Below, one piece after another: positions 53,090 to 61,200 of a DNA stretch of 64,000 bases (positions are counted from its first letter, which is position 1; every line of letters begins with the position of its first letter). The notes under the pieces were generated by a model. The model was not told where the DNA came from and did not search any database. It saw nothing but the letters and a program-made list of their open reading frames with translations. The stretch is from the NCBI GenBank assembly GCA_040400085.1, contig JBBAQX010000008.1, forward strand, positions 1 through 64,000. Reading direction: 5' to 3'. A program made the position numbers and the translations under genes. This stretch comes from HNR sp040400085 (lineage in GTDB: Bacteria > Actinomycetota > Actinomycetes > Actinomycetales > Microbacteriaceae).

Positions 53090-53380
53090 ATGCTCCGAGT
53101 CATCGCCCACGATTTTATCCGTGAAGACGCCGTCGAAACGGTGTTGCCGCTTTACCGTGAGCTCGTGGCCGCAACCCGTCTCGAGCCCGCGTGTATCTCC
53201 TACGATCTCCTACGCGATCGCGAAGATCCCACGCACTTCATTTTCCTCGAGGAGTGGCCGGACCAGGCGGCGCTTGACGCGCATTGCGCATCCGAGCATT
53301 TTCGTCGAATCGTACCTCAGGTGGACGCGTTCACCCGCAAGCCTGCTGAGTTTACGTTCATGGAGGAGATCGTGGCGTGA
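53090..53380 (+). CDS. ABM-family (putative quinol) monooxygenase
   Basis: 96-residue ferredoxin-like dimeric protein: YRELVAATRLEPACISYDLL, HFIFLEEWPDQAALDAHCAS and FRRIVPQVDAFTRKPAEFTF are typical of the antibiotic-biosynthesis-monooxygenase/YgiN family. It possibly acts on quinols together with the upstream flavin reductase. It is followed 11 bp later by the left copy of the 44-bp repeat. Confidence 0.9.
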   Translation: MLRVIAHDFIREDAVETVLPLYRELVAATRLEPACISYDLLRDREDPTHFIFLEEWPDQAALDAHCASEHFRRIVPQVDAFTRKPAEFTFMEEIVA

Positions 53381-53391
53381 CCGGGGAGCCG

Positions 53392-53435
53392 TGGCGTTGC
53401 CGGGCATCCGATCATCGAGGTCCCGGTCTGCGCCG
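53392..53435. repeat. Left copy of a 44-bp direct repeat
   Basis: Matches 56401-56444 in 41 of 44 positions (shared block GCCGGGCATCCGATCATCGA). Read on the minus strand it would encode the last residues of the RES toxin (RRRPGPR then stop). The two copies bracket the TPR/AAA+ cassette of about 3 kb. Confidence 0.85.
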
Positions 53436-53479
53436 TTGTGTCGTGTGATCCTGTCGAGTAGAAACTCGATGGGCGCAAC

Positions 53480-55036
53480 TTAGGGGCGAGATGCAAGCGA
53501 CGGAATTGGAATTGGCGCAAACTGCGGATCGGGTATATTGTCTCCTGAAAAGGGCGCGGGCGCTGGTATTGGCGGGGAATTATCCGGCTGGGGTACTGAG
53601 GACAGTATCGCTATCCCACACGCGAGAACCCCGACAGCTGCCATAAGTAATACCCAGAGGACAGGCTTCGGCAGCATGAGCTTTCGCCGACCGCGTCGCT
53701 GAACTGCACCTGTCGGGGTTGAGGTAACGAGATAGCGCTTGAGCCGCAGCGCCTCGATAATGTAGACCGCAGCTACCCCAGCACAGAGTAGCGAAACGCC
53801 TGCGCTATTGAGCGGCTGAAGCTTACCTAGCGCTCCAGCGGCAAGTCCTGCGCCGGCCAGCGCTGTCAGTATGAGGGCGGTTCTGGCGGCGGTAGAAGTT
53901 CGCCTGACAGCATAGGAATTCAGCCGGGCAAGACTGTCGTCAGAATCCGAATCGTACATATCGCTTCGTCTATTTTTGAGATCGTCGCGAGACGTCAGAT
54001 AATTGGATAGTGCCCAGATACCTACCAACGTTCCCAGAAGAACAACGCCTGCCTGATTCTGCACCATAAGAAGAATAGCTCCGGTCTGCAATAAGACGAT
54101 CCAGACGAGCCACAGCAGAAAAATAAGAGAAGCCCAGGTAAAAGCGCGTTTCCGGCTGTCCTGAAAGGACTGAGGTATACGGTCCTGTGTCCCCAGGTAG
54201 CTTGCTCGTTTGAGAATCACGAAGATCCACACGGGGATAAACAGAGGGGCAGCAACAACGCTCCCAAAGAGCAGCTCAAGAACAGCATTCAGCGTCACTA
54301 GCGTGATGGGAGCCATCCACATCGTGGCTATTAATGAGCTTCTATTCCAACTGAAGATTTCGTTCAGAAAACGGCGGTATGTGGGATCTGCTGGCATCTC
54401 TCGTGCGGCATCCGCCATCGAAGAGATTTGCGAGTAGAGCTCTGTCTGCGCTTCGGTGCGTGCCCAGAGAAGCTGAGTATCCATTGGATGCTCAGCCAGT
54501 CCCTGGTCAACGAGTTCCCGTGCCCTGTTGGCATCTCCGAGCAAGATCTCGATGGCGGATGCCTGCACGAAGTACCAGCTGCCAACGTCTAATTCCAGCG
54601 CACGAGCGTATGCCGCGCGAGCTTCAGCCTCCGCTTTCTTGCGCTTAGCTGAGCTAAAACGGGATTTCTTGTTCTTGAGCGGACCAGCGAGGCCTAAACT
54701 GAGCCAGATGTGAGCACTGGCATGCGTTGTGTCTTGGGCTAGCATCCGTTCAGCGATCTTCAGGAGCTCGTCGTATTCTTGGCGTTCGTGATTAACCGTT
54801 GCTCGGTAGTTGAGCGCTGTGAGGTCGTCTGGGTCTACAGCCAGGGCTGCTGCTGTGGCAGATTCGGCTTCGGTGAAGCGGCCTGCCCTGAGCAGCACAT
54901 AGGCCAAGAGAGTTAGCAGTTGTAGGTTTTCAGGATCCGATGCGAGTTCTTTGCCGATGACTTCTGTGGCCTTGTCGTAGTGGCCAACGCTCGCGAAGGA
55001 CTCCGCACGATACTGAATTGAGTTGATGTCAGCCAT
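53480..55036 (-). CDS. TPR and multi-pass membrane protein
   Basis: 518 residues from the ATG at 55036 (MADINSIQYRAESFASVGHY). The frame runs to 55159, but that part overlaps the AAA+ gene and looks spurious. Residues 1-200 hold TPR repeats (YDKATEVIGKELASDPENLQ, GRFTEAESATAAALAVDPDD). From about 235 to 490 there are seven or so membrane segments, and the C-terminus is a Pro-rich tail. It probably forms a unit with the upstream AAA+ ATPase, which also begins with a TPR-like stretch. Function unknown. Confidence 0.75.
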   Translation of the reverse strand: MADINSIQYRAESFASVGHYDKATEVIGKELASDPENLQLLTLLAYVLLRAGRFTEAESATAAALAVDPDDLTALNYRATVNHERQEYDELLKIAERMLAQDTTHASAHIWLSLGLAGPLKNKKSRFSSAKRKKAEAEARAAYARALELDVGSWYFVQASAIEILLGDANRARELVDQGLAEHPMDTQLLWARTEAQTELYSQISSMADAAREMPADPTYRRFLNEIFSWNRSSLIATMWMAPITLVTLNAVLELLFGSVVAAPLFIPVWIFVILKRASYLGTQDRIPQSFQDSRKRAFTWASLIFLLWLVWIVLLQTGAILLMVQNQAGVVLLGTLVGIWALSNYLTSRDDLKNRRSDMYDSDSDDSLARLNSYAVRRTSTAARTALILTALAGAGLAAGALGKLQPLNSAGVSLLCAGVAAVYIIEALRLKRYLVTSTPTGAVQRRGRRKLMLPKPVLWVLLMAAVGVLACGIAILSSVPQPDNSPPIPAPAPFSGDNIPDPQFAPIPIPSLASRP

Positions 55037-55073
55037 TATCGTTTGTTCCGCTGCCGGGGAACCCTCCGCGTTG

Positions 55074-56378
55074 TCATGCGATGCCTCGTTCAACGAGATA
55101 TTCCTGGAGCTCATCGTAGCGTCCATCTTCGTTGCCGAATTGAACGACGTTTCGAGCACTCGACAACCACGCTTGGGTGGATGGTCTCACCTCGGGCAAG
55201 ATGCGTTCGATGTCAGCCATAGTTATGGGGGATACCTCGCCCAGCTGGATAGAACGAAGCATCGCCTGTTCTGCTGAGGAGGAAACGATGTGCTCGAGGT
55301 CCGCACCCGAGAAGCCCTCGGTGCGCATCACAATGCTGTAGAGGTCGATTCCCGCGATTGGGCGACGCGCGAAATGTATGCGAAGGATTGCGTCACGCGC
55401 CGCCGCATCTGGCGGTAGCACCAGAAGCATCCGGTCAAGACGGCCCGGTCGCAAGAGCGCATTATCGACATCCCAGGGGCTGTTTGTGGCCGCTAAAACA
55501 AAGAGACCGTCGTTGTTTGCCGACATCGAGTCGAGCTCCATCAATAGTTGATCCACGATAGCGCGCATGCCGGACCATCCGCTGCTGATAGTAGAACGTT
55601 TTGCGCCTATGGCATCAATCTCATCGAGAAAGAGCACCGCAGGTGTTCTCTCCCTCGCCTGGGCGAAGAGCCTTTGAAGGTTCTTTTCCGTCTCGCCGAA
55701 GTGCGACCCTAGTAGATCGGCAAGGCTCGCCGTAAGAAAGCTTGCGCCGAGCTCTCCAGCAACGGCGCGGGCGATAAATGTTTTTCCGCAGCCGGGAGGG
55801 CCGTAGAGCATCAGCCCACCGCGCAGTGACTTGCCGAATGCTTTAGCAAGCTCTGGGTGTTTCATCGGTTCGAGAAAGCTTTCATGAAGACGCTTCTTGA
55901 CGAGGTCTAGGCCCCCAACATCCGCAAGCGTTACCCGTTCGCCATACTCCTCGAAGATTGCTGCGGGTGAATCGGCGTTGGGGGTCACCAGCAGAGGTTC
56001 CTGGGGGTATTCGTTGCGCGGTTTGTCGACGAAAGGCGGCGGCACGGATGTCTTGCCCAACTGCTGCTCCGCTTGTGACCAGTCAAAACTTTGGCGGGCA
56101 GGTATCTCGTCTGTGACCGTTTGTGTTTCCTCAGCCGCGGCATTATTGATGCGGGGCATAGCATCTACTGGTTTCTGTAGGGCCGTCGATGCCGCCGTCA
56201 AAACGTCAATTGCGGATGCGTTGCCTGGCTCTTGCTGTATCGCTTGGACTGCGTGGGCAGCTGCCTCCGCCAATCTCCCATGTTCTATAAGTAGCTGCGC
56301 TATATGTATGCGCAGTGAATTATTCTCAGGGGATGCCTCCAGCGCCATAAAGAGGCTGTCAAATAGTGCGTCAGTCAC
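55074..56378 (-). CDS. AAA+ ATPase (CDC48/FtsH-type) with TPR-like N-terminus
   Basis: 434 residues. Residues 5-75 look TPR-like (HGRLAEAAAHAVQAIQQEPG). A variable linker follows. The single AAA+ domain (about 160-400) has Walker A GPPGCGKT, Walker B LFLDEIDAIG, sensor LAATNSPWDVD and the second-region arginines RPGRLDR. The closest type is the VAT/CDC48/spastin group. It precedes the TPR membrane protein gene with a 37-bp gap. Unfolding or remodelling of a membrane complex is a reasonable guess. Confidence 0.88.
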   Translation of the reverse strand: MTDALFDSLFMALEASPENNSLRIHIAQLLIEHGRLAEAAAHAVQAIQQEPGNASAIDVLTAASTALQKPVDAMPRINNAAAEETQTVTDEIPARQSFDWSQAEQQLGKTSVPPPFVDKPRNEYPQEPLLVTPNADSPAAIFEEYGERVTLADVGGLDLVKKRLHESFLEPMKHPELAKAFGKSLRGGLMLYGPPGCGKTFIARAVAGELGASFLTASLADLLGSHFGETEKNLQRLFAQARERTPAVLFLDEIDAIGAKRSTISSGWSGMRAIVDQLLMELDSMSANNDGLFVLAATNSPWDVDNALLRPGRLDRMLLVLPPDAAARDAILRIHFARRPIAGIDLYSIVMRTEGFSGADLEHIVSSSAEQAMLRSIQLGEVSPITMADIERILPEVRPSTQAWLSSARNVVQFGNEDGRYDELQEYLVERGIA

Positions 56379-56400
56379 GGGGCTAGTCTAGGCGAGGAAT

Positions 56401-56444
56401 TGGCGTAGCCGGGCATCCGATCATCGAGGCCGCGGTCTGCGCCG
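56401..56444. repeat. Right copy of the 44-bp direct repeat
   Basis: 41 of 44 identical to 53392-53435. Here it contains the real 3' end of the RES toxin gene, so the left copy probably derives from a RES gene end. Confidence 0.85.
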
Positions 56445-57071
56445 CTTTGCCGTGGGCTTCGCTAGGGTGAGCCGTGTTGAGGCTGGCGGGCCAAGGACCA
56501 TGAACCCGCAGGCCTCGAGGGCTTCCACCCCGGTGAGGTACTCGCCGTTTTCGATTGACGGATGCTCTCCCGCTTTCCCGAAGAGCGCCACGGCATTCGA
56601 CCCTTCCGCGGGCGTGAAGCGCGCCCTGTAGCGCACCCCGCCAAATCCGCTCGCGTGTAGCGCCTGCGCCCAGGCCTGCGGAACAGCGTAGTTGTTGCGC
56701 GTATCCGTATTGATCTCATCGGTTATGCCGAAGGGTGCGGTCAGCGGATGGTTGAGATGGGCGAGTTGCGTTGGTTGCGTGGTGAGCTGCGAGACGCGGA
56801 GCAGCTCGGCCTGCGCGCGGGAAATGACAGTGGTTCCGACGAATACCGGCCCCAGCCATTCGCGGACGGCTACCTCTGCGCTATCGGCAAGATGGCAGGT
56901 GCCGTGGGGCGAGGGTACCCCAAACCGTCCGTCGAGGCGGTCGCTGAAATACCAGGGGCCGTACTCTGGGGAGTGTGCTCGGTAGGCGGTGTCGGGGATG
57001 GCGATGCTTGGAAAATGCGTGAGTCTGAGATCCGGCACGGGTCGCCTGAGCGCGGGTTGTGCACGGGTCAT
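56421..57071 (-). CDS. RES-domain toxin (NAD-targeting)
   Basis: 216 residues from the ATG at 57071, which overlaps the antitoxin stop by ATGA. The frame upstream to 57392 lies inside the antitoxin. RES features: AYRAHSPEYGPWYFSD, GRFGVPSPHGTCHLADSAEV, AVREWLG (conserved Arg, Glu and Ser). RES toxins degrade or phosphorolyse NAD and stop growth. Type II system with the upstream Xre/MbcA-like antitoxin. The stop lies in the right copy of the direct repeat. Confidence 0.87.
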   Translation of the reverse strand: MTRAQPALRRPVPDLRLTHFPSIAIPDTAYRAHSPEYGPWYFSDRLDGRFGVPSPHGTCHLADSAEVAVREWLGPVFVGTTVISRAQAELLRVSQLTTQPTQLAHLNHPLTAPFGITDEINTDTRNNYAVPQAWAQALHASGFGGVRYRARFTPAEGSNAVALFGKAGEHPSIENGEYLTGVEALEACGFMVLGPPASTRLTLAKPTAKRRRPRPR

Positions 57072-57520
57072 GCCGAAGTTACCCTGGCCGCATCCGCGCG
57101 GGCGGCCTGCAGCACACGAACGTGACGCCCGGATCGCAGGGCTTGCGCGGCGCTGATGGGGCTTGGAGTTCCAAAGATCGGAGCCGGTGTGCTGAGCCAG
57201 ATTGCTTGGCTCCAGCCGTCGGGTGCCGCGGGGCCGAGAGCGGCGAGGGTCTCTGCGAGGTAGGGGAGGCGCTCGCCATAGCTGTTGAACTGAAACGTGG
57301 GGATGAGTATGTGATTGTCGCTCGTGTGAACCCCGAGCACTGAGCCTGCCCGAACCCGTTTGTGCGCGGATTGCCTGGTGATTCCCTCCCACGCCGCGTA
57401 ATCGTTGATCGTGTAGAACGGGCCGATGAGCTCATCCCACGGTGACGGTTGTGGAACCGCGGTGAGTAACGGGGGTTTTTTCTGTTGCGGGTGTTGTGGG
57501 ATCGCGTTAAGGATGCTCAT
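57068..57520 (-). CDS. Xre/MbcA/ParS-like antitoxin of the RES toxin
   Basis: 150 residues. The first part is a helical DNA-binding-like region (YTINDYAAWEGITRQSAHKR). The C-terminal part has DGWSQAIWLSTPAPIFGTPS, which corresponds to the MbcA/ParS toxin-binding domain (WL-TP motif). It comes first in the operon, overlaps the RES gene by 4 bp, and should bind and silence the toxin and repress the operon. Confidence 0.82.
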   Translation of the reverse strand: MSILNAIPQHPQQKKPPLLTAVPQPSPWDELIGPFYTINDYAAWEGITRQSAHKRVRAGSVLGVHTSDNHILIPTFQFNSYGERLPYLAETLAALGPAAPDGWSQAIWLSTPAPIFGTPSPISAAQALRSGRHVRVLQAARADAARVTSA

Positions 57521-57672
57521 CTCGCCTGTCCAATCATGTCGCTCTTGTAACCCAGAATACCAATAATGTCTTTTAGATCAAAGGTTTTTACGATTTCAAA
57601 TTGCATGGTTGGAAAAATTGCTGACGTAACTCCGGGACAGCCCGCACGCCAGCTCTCGGGTAGTCTCGACGT

Positions 57673-58371
57673 ATGACGAGACGCATGGCTGACCCCGCAT
57701 TTCTCAGGGAGCAGCAAGAGGGAATAGCAAATCCTCGCGTGGCTGCCGTGAACGAACTCTGCGGGCAATTGGACCGCGAGGGGGAACTTCGCGGCGTCCC
57801 CGGTCAGAGCATCCCGCGAATCCCGCCGCACTACGATGCTCGCACGGCCCGCATCCTTCTGTTGCTATCGAACCCCGGGCCCAAGGCTGGCGGGGATAAA
57901 GGTTCGGGCTTTCTGTCCTACGAAAATGACGATGGTAGTGCCGCCCGCACCTGCGACATCTACCGAGAGGTTGGGCTTGCCGATGCCGACGCGATCCCCT
58001 GGAACGCGTATCCCTGGTACGTTCACACCACGTACCCGAACGGCTTGCCTGCCGATCTGATCGATAACGGGTTGGATGCCCTGACCCGGCTACTCGACAC
58101 GGTCGGCACCATTTCCGCGGTCATTGCTCATGGAGGCGACGCCCAACGGGCAATGCGTAAGTTCGCAGACGGCGCGGAGTCGGGCACCTTGTTGCGCGAA
58201 CGTGGCATTCGCGTGTGGGATGTGCGGCACACCAGCAACCGCGCCTTTATCGCTACCCCGGAGGAGCGGGCCCGCCGATTCGCGCGGATGTGTGACGATT
58301 ATCGAGACGCGATGCGTTGGGTTGGGCTTGTGCCGCGCGAAGCGGCGGGGATGCGGACGGGGATGCGTTAG
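57673..58371 (+). CDS. Uracil-DNA-glycosylase-like protein
   Basis: 232 residues. The UDG fold is suggested by ARILLLLSNPGPKAGGDKGS (motif 1 area), DAIPWNAYPWYVH and the final HTSNRAF (motif 2 area). The catalytic Asp/His pattern of classical Ung is not present, so the substrate is uncertain. A second ATG 12 bp downstream could be the start. It is divergent from the RES antitoxin and convergent (4-bp overlap) with yoeB. Confidence 0.72.
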   Translation: MTRRMADPAFLREQQEGIANPRVAAVNELCGQLDREGELRGVPGQSIPRIPPHYDARTARILLLLSNPGPKAGGDKGSGFLSYENDDGSAARTCDIYREVGLADADAIPWNAYPWYVHTTYPNGLPADLIDNGLDALTRLLDTVGTISAVIAHGGDAQRAMRKFADGAESGTLLRERGIRVWDVRHTSNRAFIATPEERARRFARMCDDYRDAMRWVGLVPREAAGMRTGMR

Positions 58372-58628
58372 TAGTGAAATCGACATTGCCAGACGATGAC
58401 CTGGTCTGCGTCGAACGAATATACCAGGCGATGTTCCTGGGTGATCCGACGGGACCAGGGGGAACCGTCTAGGTATTTGAGATGTTCGGGCTTACCGATG
58501 CCAACGGTTGGGGTGCGGAGGGTCTCGGTGAGTAAAGAGTTGATGCGTTTGAGTGTTTTGCGGTCTGTCTGTACCCAGTATTGGTAGTCTTCCCAGCCCT
58601 CGCGCGTGAATGCGAGCCTGCGCATCAT
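58368..58628 (-). CDS. yoeB: YoeB-type mRNA interferase toxin
   Basis: 86 residues, the standard YoeB length: LAFTREGWEDYQYWVQTDRK, IGKPEHLKYLDGSPWSRRIT, HRLVYSF, and the C-terminal CRFHY with the catalytic His. The conserved Glu, Arg and Tyr are present. It cleaves mRNA in the ribosomal A site in the known family. It overlaps the antitoxin stop by ATGA. Confidence 0.93.
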   Translation of the reverse strand: MMRRLAFTREGWEDYQYWVQTDRKTLKRINSLLTETLRTPTVGIGKPEHLKYLDGSPWSRRITQEHRLVYSFDADQVIVWQCRFHY

Positions 58629-58894
58629 TTAGCTTCTGTTTCCTGAAAGTACTGCGTCATGTCGGGCTCAAAAACGTCTCCATCCTTCACCTGCTGCGCG
58701 GACGCGGCTAAACGTGCGGCGTTAACGGGGGATCGCAGAAGGTGGGCCGACTCGCGTAGGGCATTCAGTTCGTGTGCTGAGATAAGGAAGGCATTTCCGT
58801 GTTTAGAGGTAATCTCGATCTCAGTATGATCGGCGTTCACCTCTTCGATCAGTCGATACAGGTCTTTGCGCGCGGCGGTTGCTGTAATTGACAT
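58625..58894 (-). CDS. yefM: YefM/Phd-type antitoxin
   Basis: 89 residues: Phd/YefM DNA-binding opening MSITATAARKDLYRLIEEVN, then ITSKHGNAFLISAHELNALR, and an acidic C-terminal tail that wraps the toxin. GAGGAGCC precedes the ATG. A perfect palindrome lies just upstream. First gene of the two-gene operon. Confidence 0.93.
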   Translation of the reverse strand: MSITATAARKDLYRLIEEVNADHTEIEITSKHGNAFLISAHELNALRESAHLLRSPVNAARLAASAQQVKDGDVFEPDMTQYFQETEAK

Positions 58895-58917
58895 GATGGA
58901 GGCTCCTCAATTTGCGT

Positions 58918-58933
58918 ACGTAATTACGTACTC
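58918..58933 (-). promoter_or_regulatory. Palindromic operator candidate of yefM-yoeB
   Basis: GTACGTAATTACGTAC is a perfect 16-bp palindrome, 24 bp before the yefM start. Known YefM operators hold paired TGTACA-like boxes, and the GTAC ends here fit. Probable autoregulation site. Confidence 0.6.
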
Positions 58934-59088
58934 TTTACTCTAGGTTGTGTATCTGAGAAAAACAAGAAGGTTCTGGAGTGCGCTACCGAATGCTAAGCCT
59001 GCCGATATGGTGCTGGCTTGCCATCGGCATCCGTCAATTGATGTTTCGCATGTGGTGCTTTTGCTGCTCAGATCCCAGCGGCCGGGGC

Positions 59089-61035
59089 TTACCCGTCTGC
59101 CCCCGCTCGCCCCGCGATTTCTTCCACGACTGGAAGCATTATGTCGACCAAAGTGTGTCCGACAATCGTCTGCAAGCCGTCGCGAATGCCGAAGCGAACG
59201 TCGTTATTCGGCAGCTGCTCAGCGGTGAGAATCTCCAAACTAGCTAGGTGATTCAGGAGCGTGCCTGTTGCCCGCGGCGCTGAAGCGAGGAAATCCCAGT
59301 CCCCAGGTGGGCGGTCGTTCAGCTGCGGAGCAATTGTTCTTTCTATTTCATGAAATGAAGGATTCGTTCCCGGTCCGTCGGGTGGGAGAACAGCCAGGGC
59401 CAGGTGGATAAATCTGCCGAAGAGGTGTTCCGGCAACGGAGCCTGGTCAACGTTTGGGTCCCTTACCAACCAATACGTCGAGACGAGGGCGATCAGTCTG
59501 GCTCGTAGAGACGCGCCCTCTGCTGAGTCATCGTTGGTGTAGAGCGATGCGTAAGGGCCGGGGCGCACCGTGGACATCGTATTTTCGATGATACCCAGTG
59601 CCGACATGGTGAGCCACCAGGCCTCGAGGGGTGCAATCTCCCACATGCTCTTCACCCGGAGCGGTTTGCTCGGGTCTGGGGCTTCCCAACTTTTTTCGAG
59701 CCGGGGACCCACCTCGACGTCGAGACCTAAGAAGGCTGACGCCTGGGGAATATCCGCCTGGCGGAGCGCCCCCGTGTTCGTGGTCGGACGACTCCTGCCC
59801 AGCCATTCGAGAAGGGATGTCGTGGCTCGCGTGAGTAGATGCGCCTTAACTACCGAGTTTTGTCGCGCCGGTGCCAGCTCCTCTGCCAGCATTAGATCTT
59901 GTGTGAGGTGTGCCAGGAAATCGAATACCGAATCACTGTGGTCTGATGCCCGAAAGGTAGCGCCTGGTTCGTCGCCCGAAGCTATGATGAAGCCTTGCTC
60001 GATCGCGGTATAGGCATCATGTAAGGCTTTGTGAGTTCCCTTCCACTGACCTGTCTCCTCAAGAAACTCAACATAGTGGAGAAACAGATTTGCTGTATTC
60101 GTGAGCTCAAAATCGAACTCGGGATGCTCAAGGACAAACTCGAAGACACTGCCTATCATGTCCGCTGTCGGCAGCGTAAAAACAAGCGTGAACCCATGTT
60201 CTGGTAATTCGTCCCACATTCGTCCGAACATCGAATTGAGGTGATTTGCCGGCGGGCACTCGGATGAGCTCTTAGCGTGGTTGATGTACCACTTAAGAAA
60301 CTCTGTGCGGAGCCGTTCGTTCGGTGCAGTAACTCGTGCAGCTGGCTGCTGCCTCGGCGATGACGAGCCGCCCGACGGAGCCAAGGCCCGTTCGCGAACT
60401 GCTGCTCCGGACTCGCCGGTCTTGCTGGCCCACGCAGTAAGCGTCGCAGCGACGGCAAGGGCAGCGCCCTGAAAAATATATAACCCGCTGCGTTTCATAT
60501 GCAACTGATCGATCGAGTCGAATGCCCTGCCCTTGTGGGCGAGCGCGATGATGTCGCTCGCCGTCGCGAACGTTGGCGAGCCCCAGACCTTGAGGGTGAT
60601 CCGTGCCGGGTAGAGCCCGCGCGGGCTTTCGCTATGCCAGGTGTCTAGGAGTCCAAGCCCAACGCCGATCATTGCCGAGATCGAAGGGTCGTCGGGGTTA
60701 GCCGGCTCAGGTTCTGCGGTATTGAGGAGGGATAAGGCGAGGTCGGCATCCCCGTTATCGAAGGCCTCTGCTACGGATTGGAGTAGGTCGAGGCAATTGT
60801 TGCGACGCGCGGTCGGCGGCGAGAAGAGCTCGAAGTTGCTGCGTTCGACCGCGCGCCCGAAGGCCTCGTTGAGCGATTCCTCGGTGAACGTGCTGGGGTC
60901 GTTGATGTCGATTCCCTCTGCCGCGAGCAGGGGAGCTGCATCTTCGAGCATTTTCCGGGCTATCCCGGGTTGGTGTGTGATGCCGAATGCGCTGAACGGG
61001 TTATCGTCTGGGTAGGGGGTTTGTGCTGGCGACAT
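59089..61035 (-). CDS. Hypothetical protein, 648 aa
   Basis: Large soluble protein with no domain I recognise. It is mostly helical, has one weakly hydrophobic stretch near residue 190 (YIFQGAALAVAATLTAWASK) that could be a membrane helix or a buried one, and a Ser/Pro/Gln linker at about 225-240. A TPR-like architecture is possible in the middle. The N-terminus mentions no signal. It lies alone on the minus strand, with GC content like the backbone. Confidence 0.65.
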   Translation of the reverse strand: MSPAQTPYPDDNPFSAFGITHQPGIARKMLEDAAPLLAAEGIDINDPSTFTEESLNEAFGRAVERSNFELFSPPTARRNNCLDLLQSVAEAFDNGDADLALSLLNTAEPEPANPDDPSISAMIGVGLGLLDTWHSESPRGLYPARITLKVWGSPTFATASDIIALAHKGRAFDSIDQLHMKRSGLYIFQGAALAVAATLTAWASKTGESGAAVRERALAPSGGSSSPRQQPAARVTAPNERLRTEFLKWYINHAKSSSECPPANHLNSMFGRMWDELPEHGFTLVFTLPTADMIGSVFEFVLEHPEFDFELTNTANLFLHYVEFLEETGQWKGTHKALHDAYTAIEQGFIIASGDEPGATFRASDHSDSVFDFLAHLTQDLMLAEELAPARQNSVVKAHLLTRATTSLLEWLGRSRPTTNTGALRQADIPQASAFLGLDVEVGPRLEKSWEAPDPSKPLRVKSMWEIAPLEAWWLTMSALGIIENTMSTVRPGPYASLYTNDDSAEGASLRARLIALVSTYWLVRDPNVDQAPLPEHLFGRFIHLALAVLPPDGPGTNPSFHEIERTIAPQLNDRPPGDWDFLASAPRATGTLLNHLASLEILTAEQLPNNDVRFGIRDGLQTIVGHTLVDIMLPVVEEIAGRAGADG

Positions 61036-61118
61036 GTCACTAGCGTAAGGGACTGTTTAGGGTAGGGCTAGACCCTATCCGGTTCGGCCCAAGGTGCGTG
61101 TTCTGGGCCCACGCTGGA

Positions 61119-61200
61119 GGTTGGGCCGGGGTGCGCAACTTGGGCCGGGGTGTGCAGGATGTGCAGGTTGGGCCGGGACGTGCAGGTTGGGCCGGGCGTT
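61119..61200. repeat. Short tandem repeat, four copies of TTGGGCCGGG
   Basis: TTGGGCCGGG occurs at 61121, 61140, 61168 and 61187, with spacing 19, 28 and 19 bp, separated by GTGYGCA-type linkers. It fills the gap between the SPFH gene stop and the next upstream gene region. Confidence 0.8.

Noticed and set aside
61119..61200. TTGGGCCGGG copies as a CRISPR-like array
   Set aside because: Unit is only about 10 bp conserved, with irregular 9-18 bp gaps, too short for repeats and spacers.
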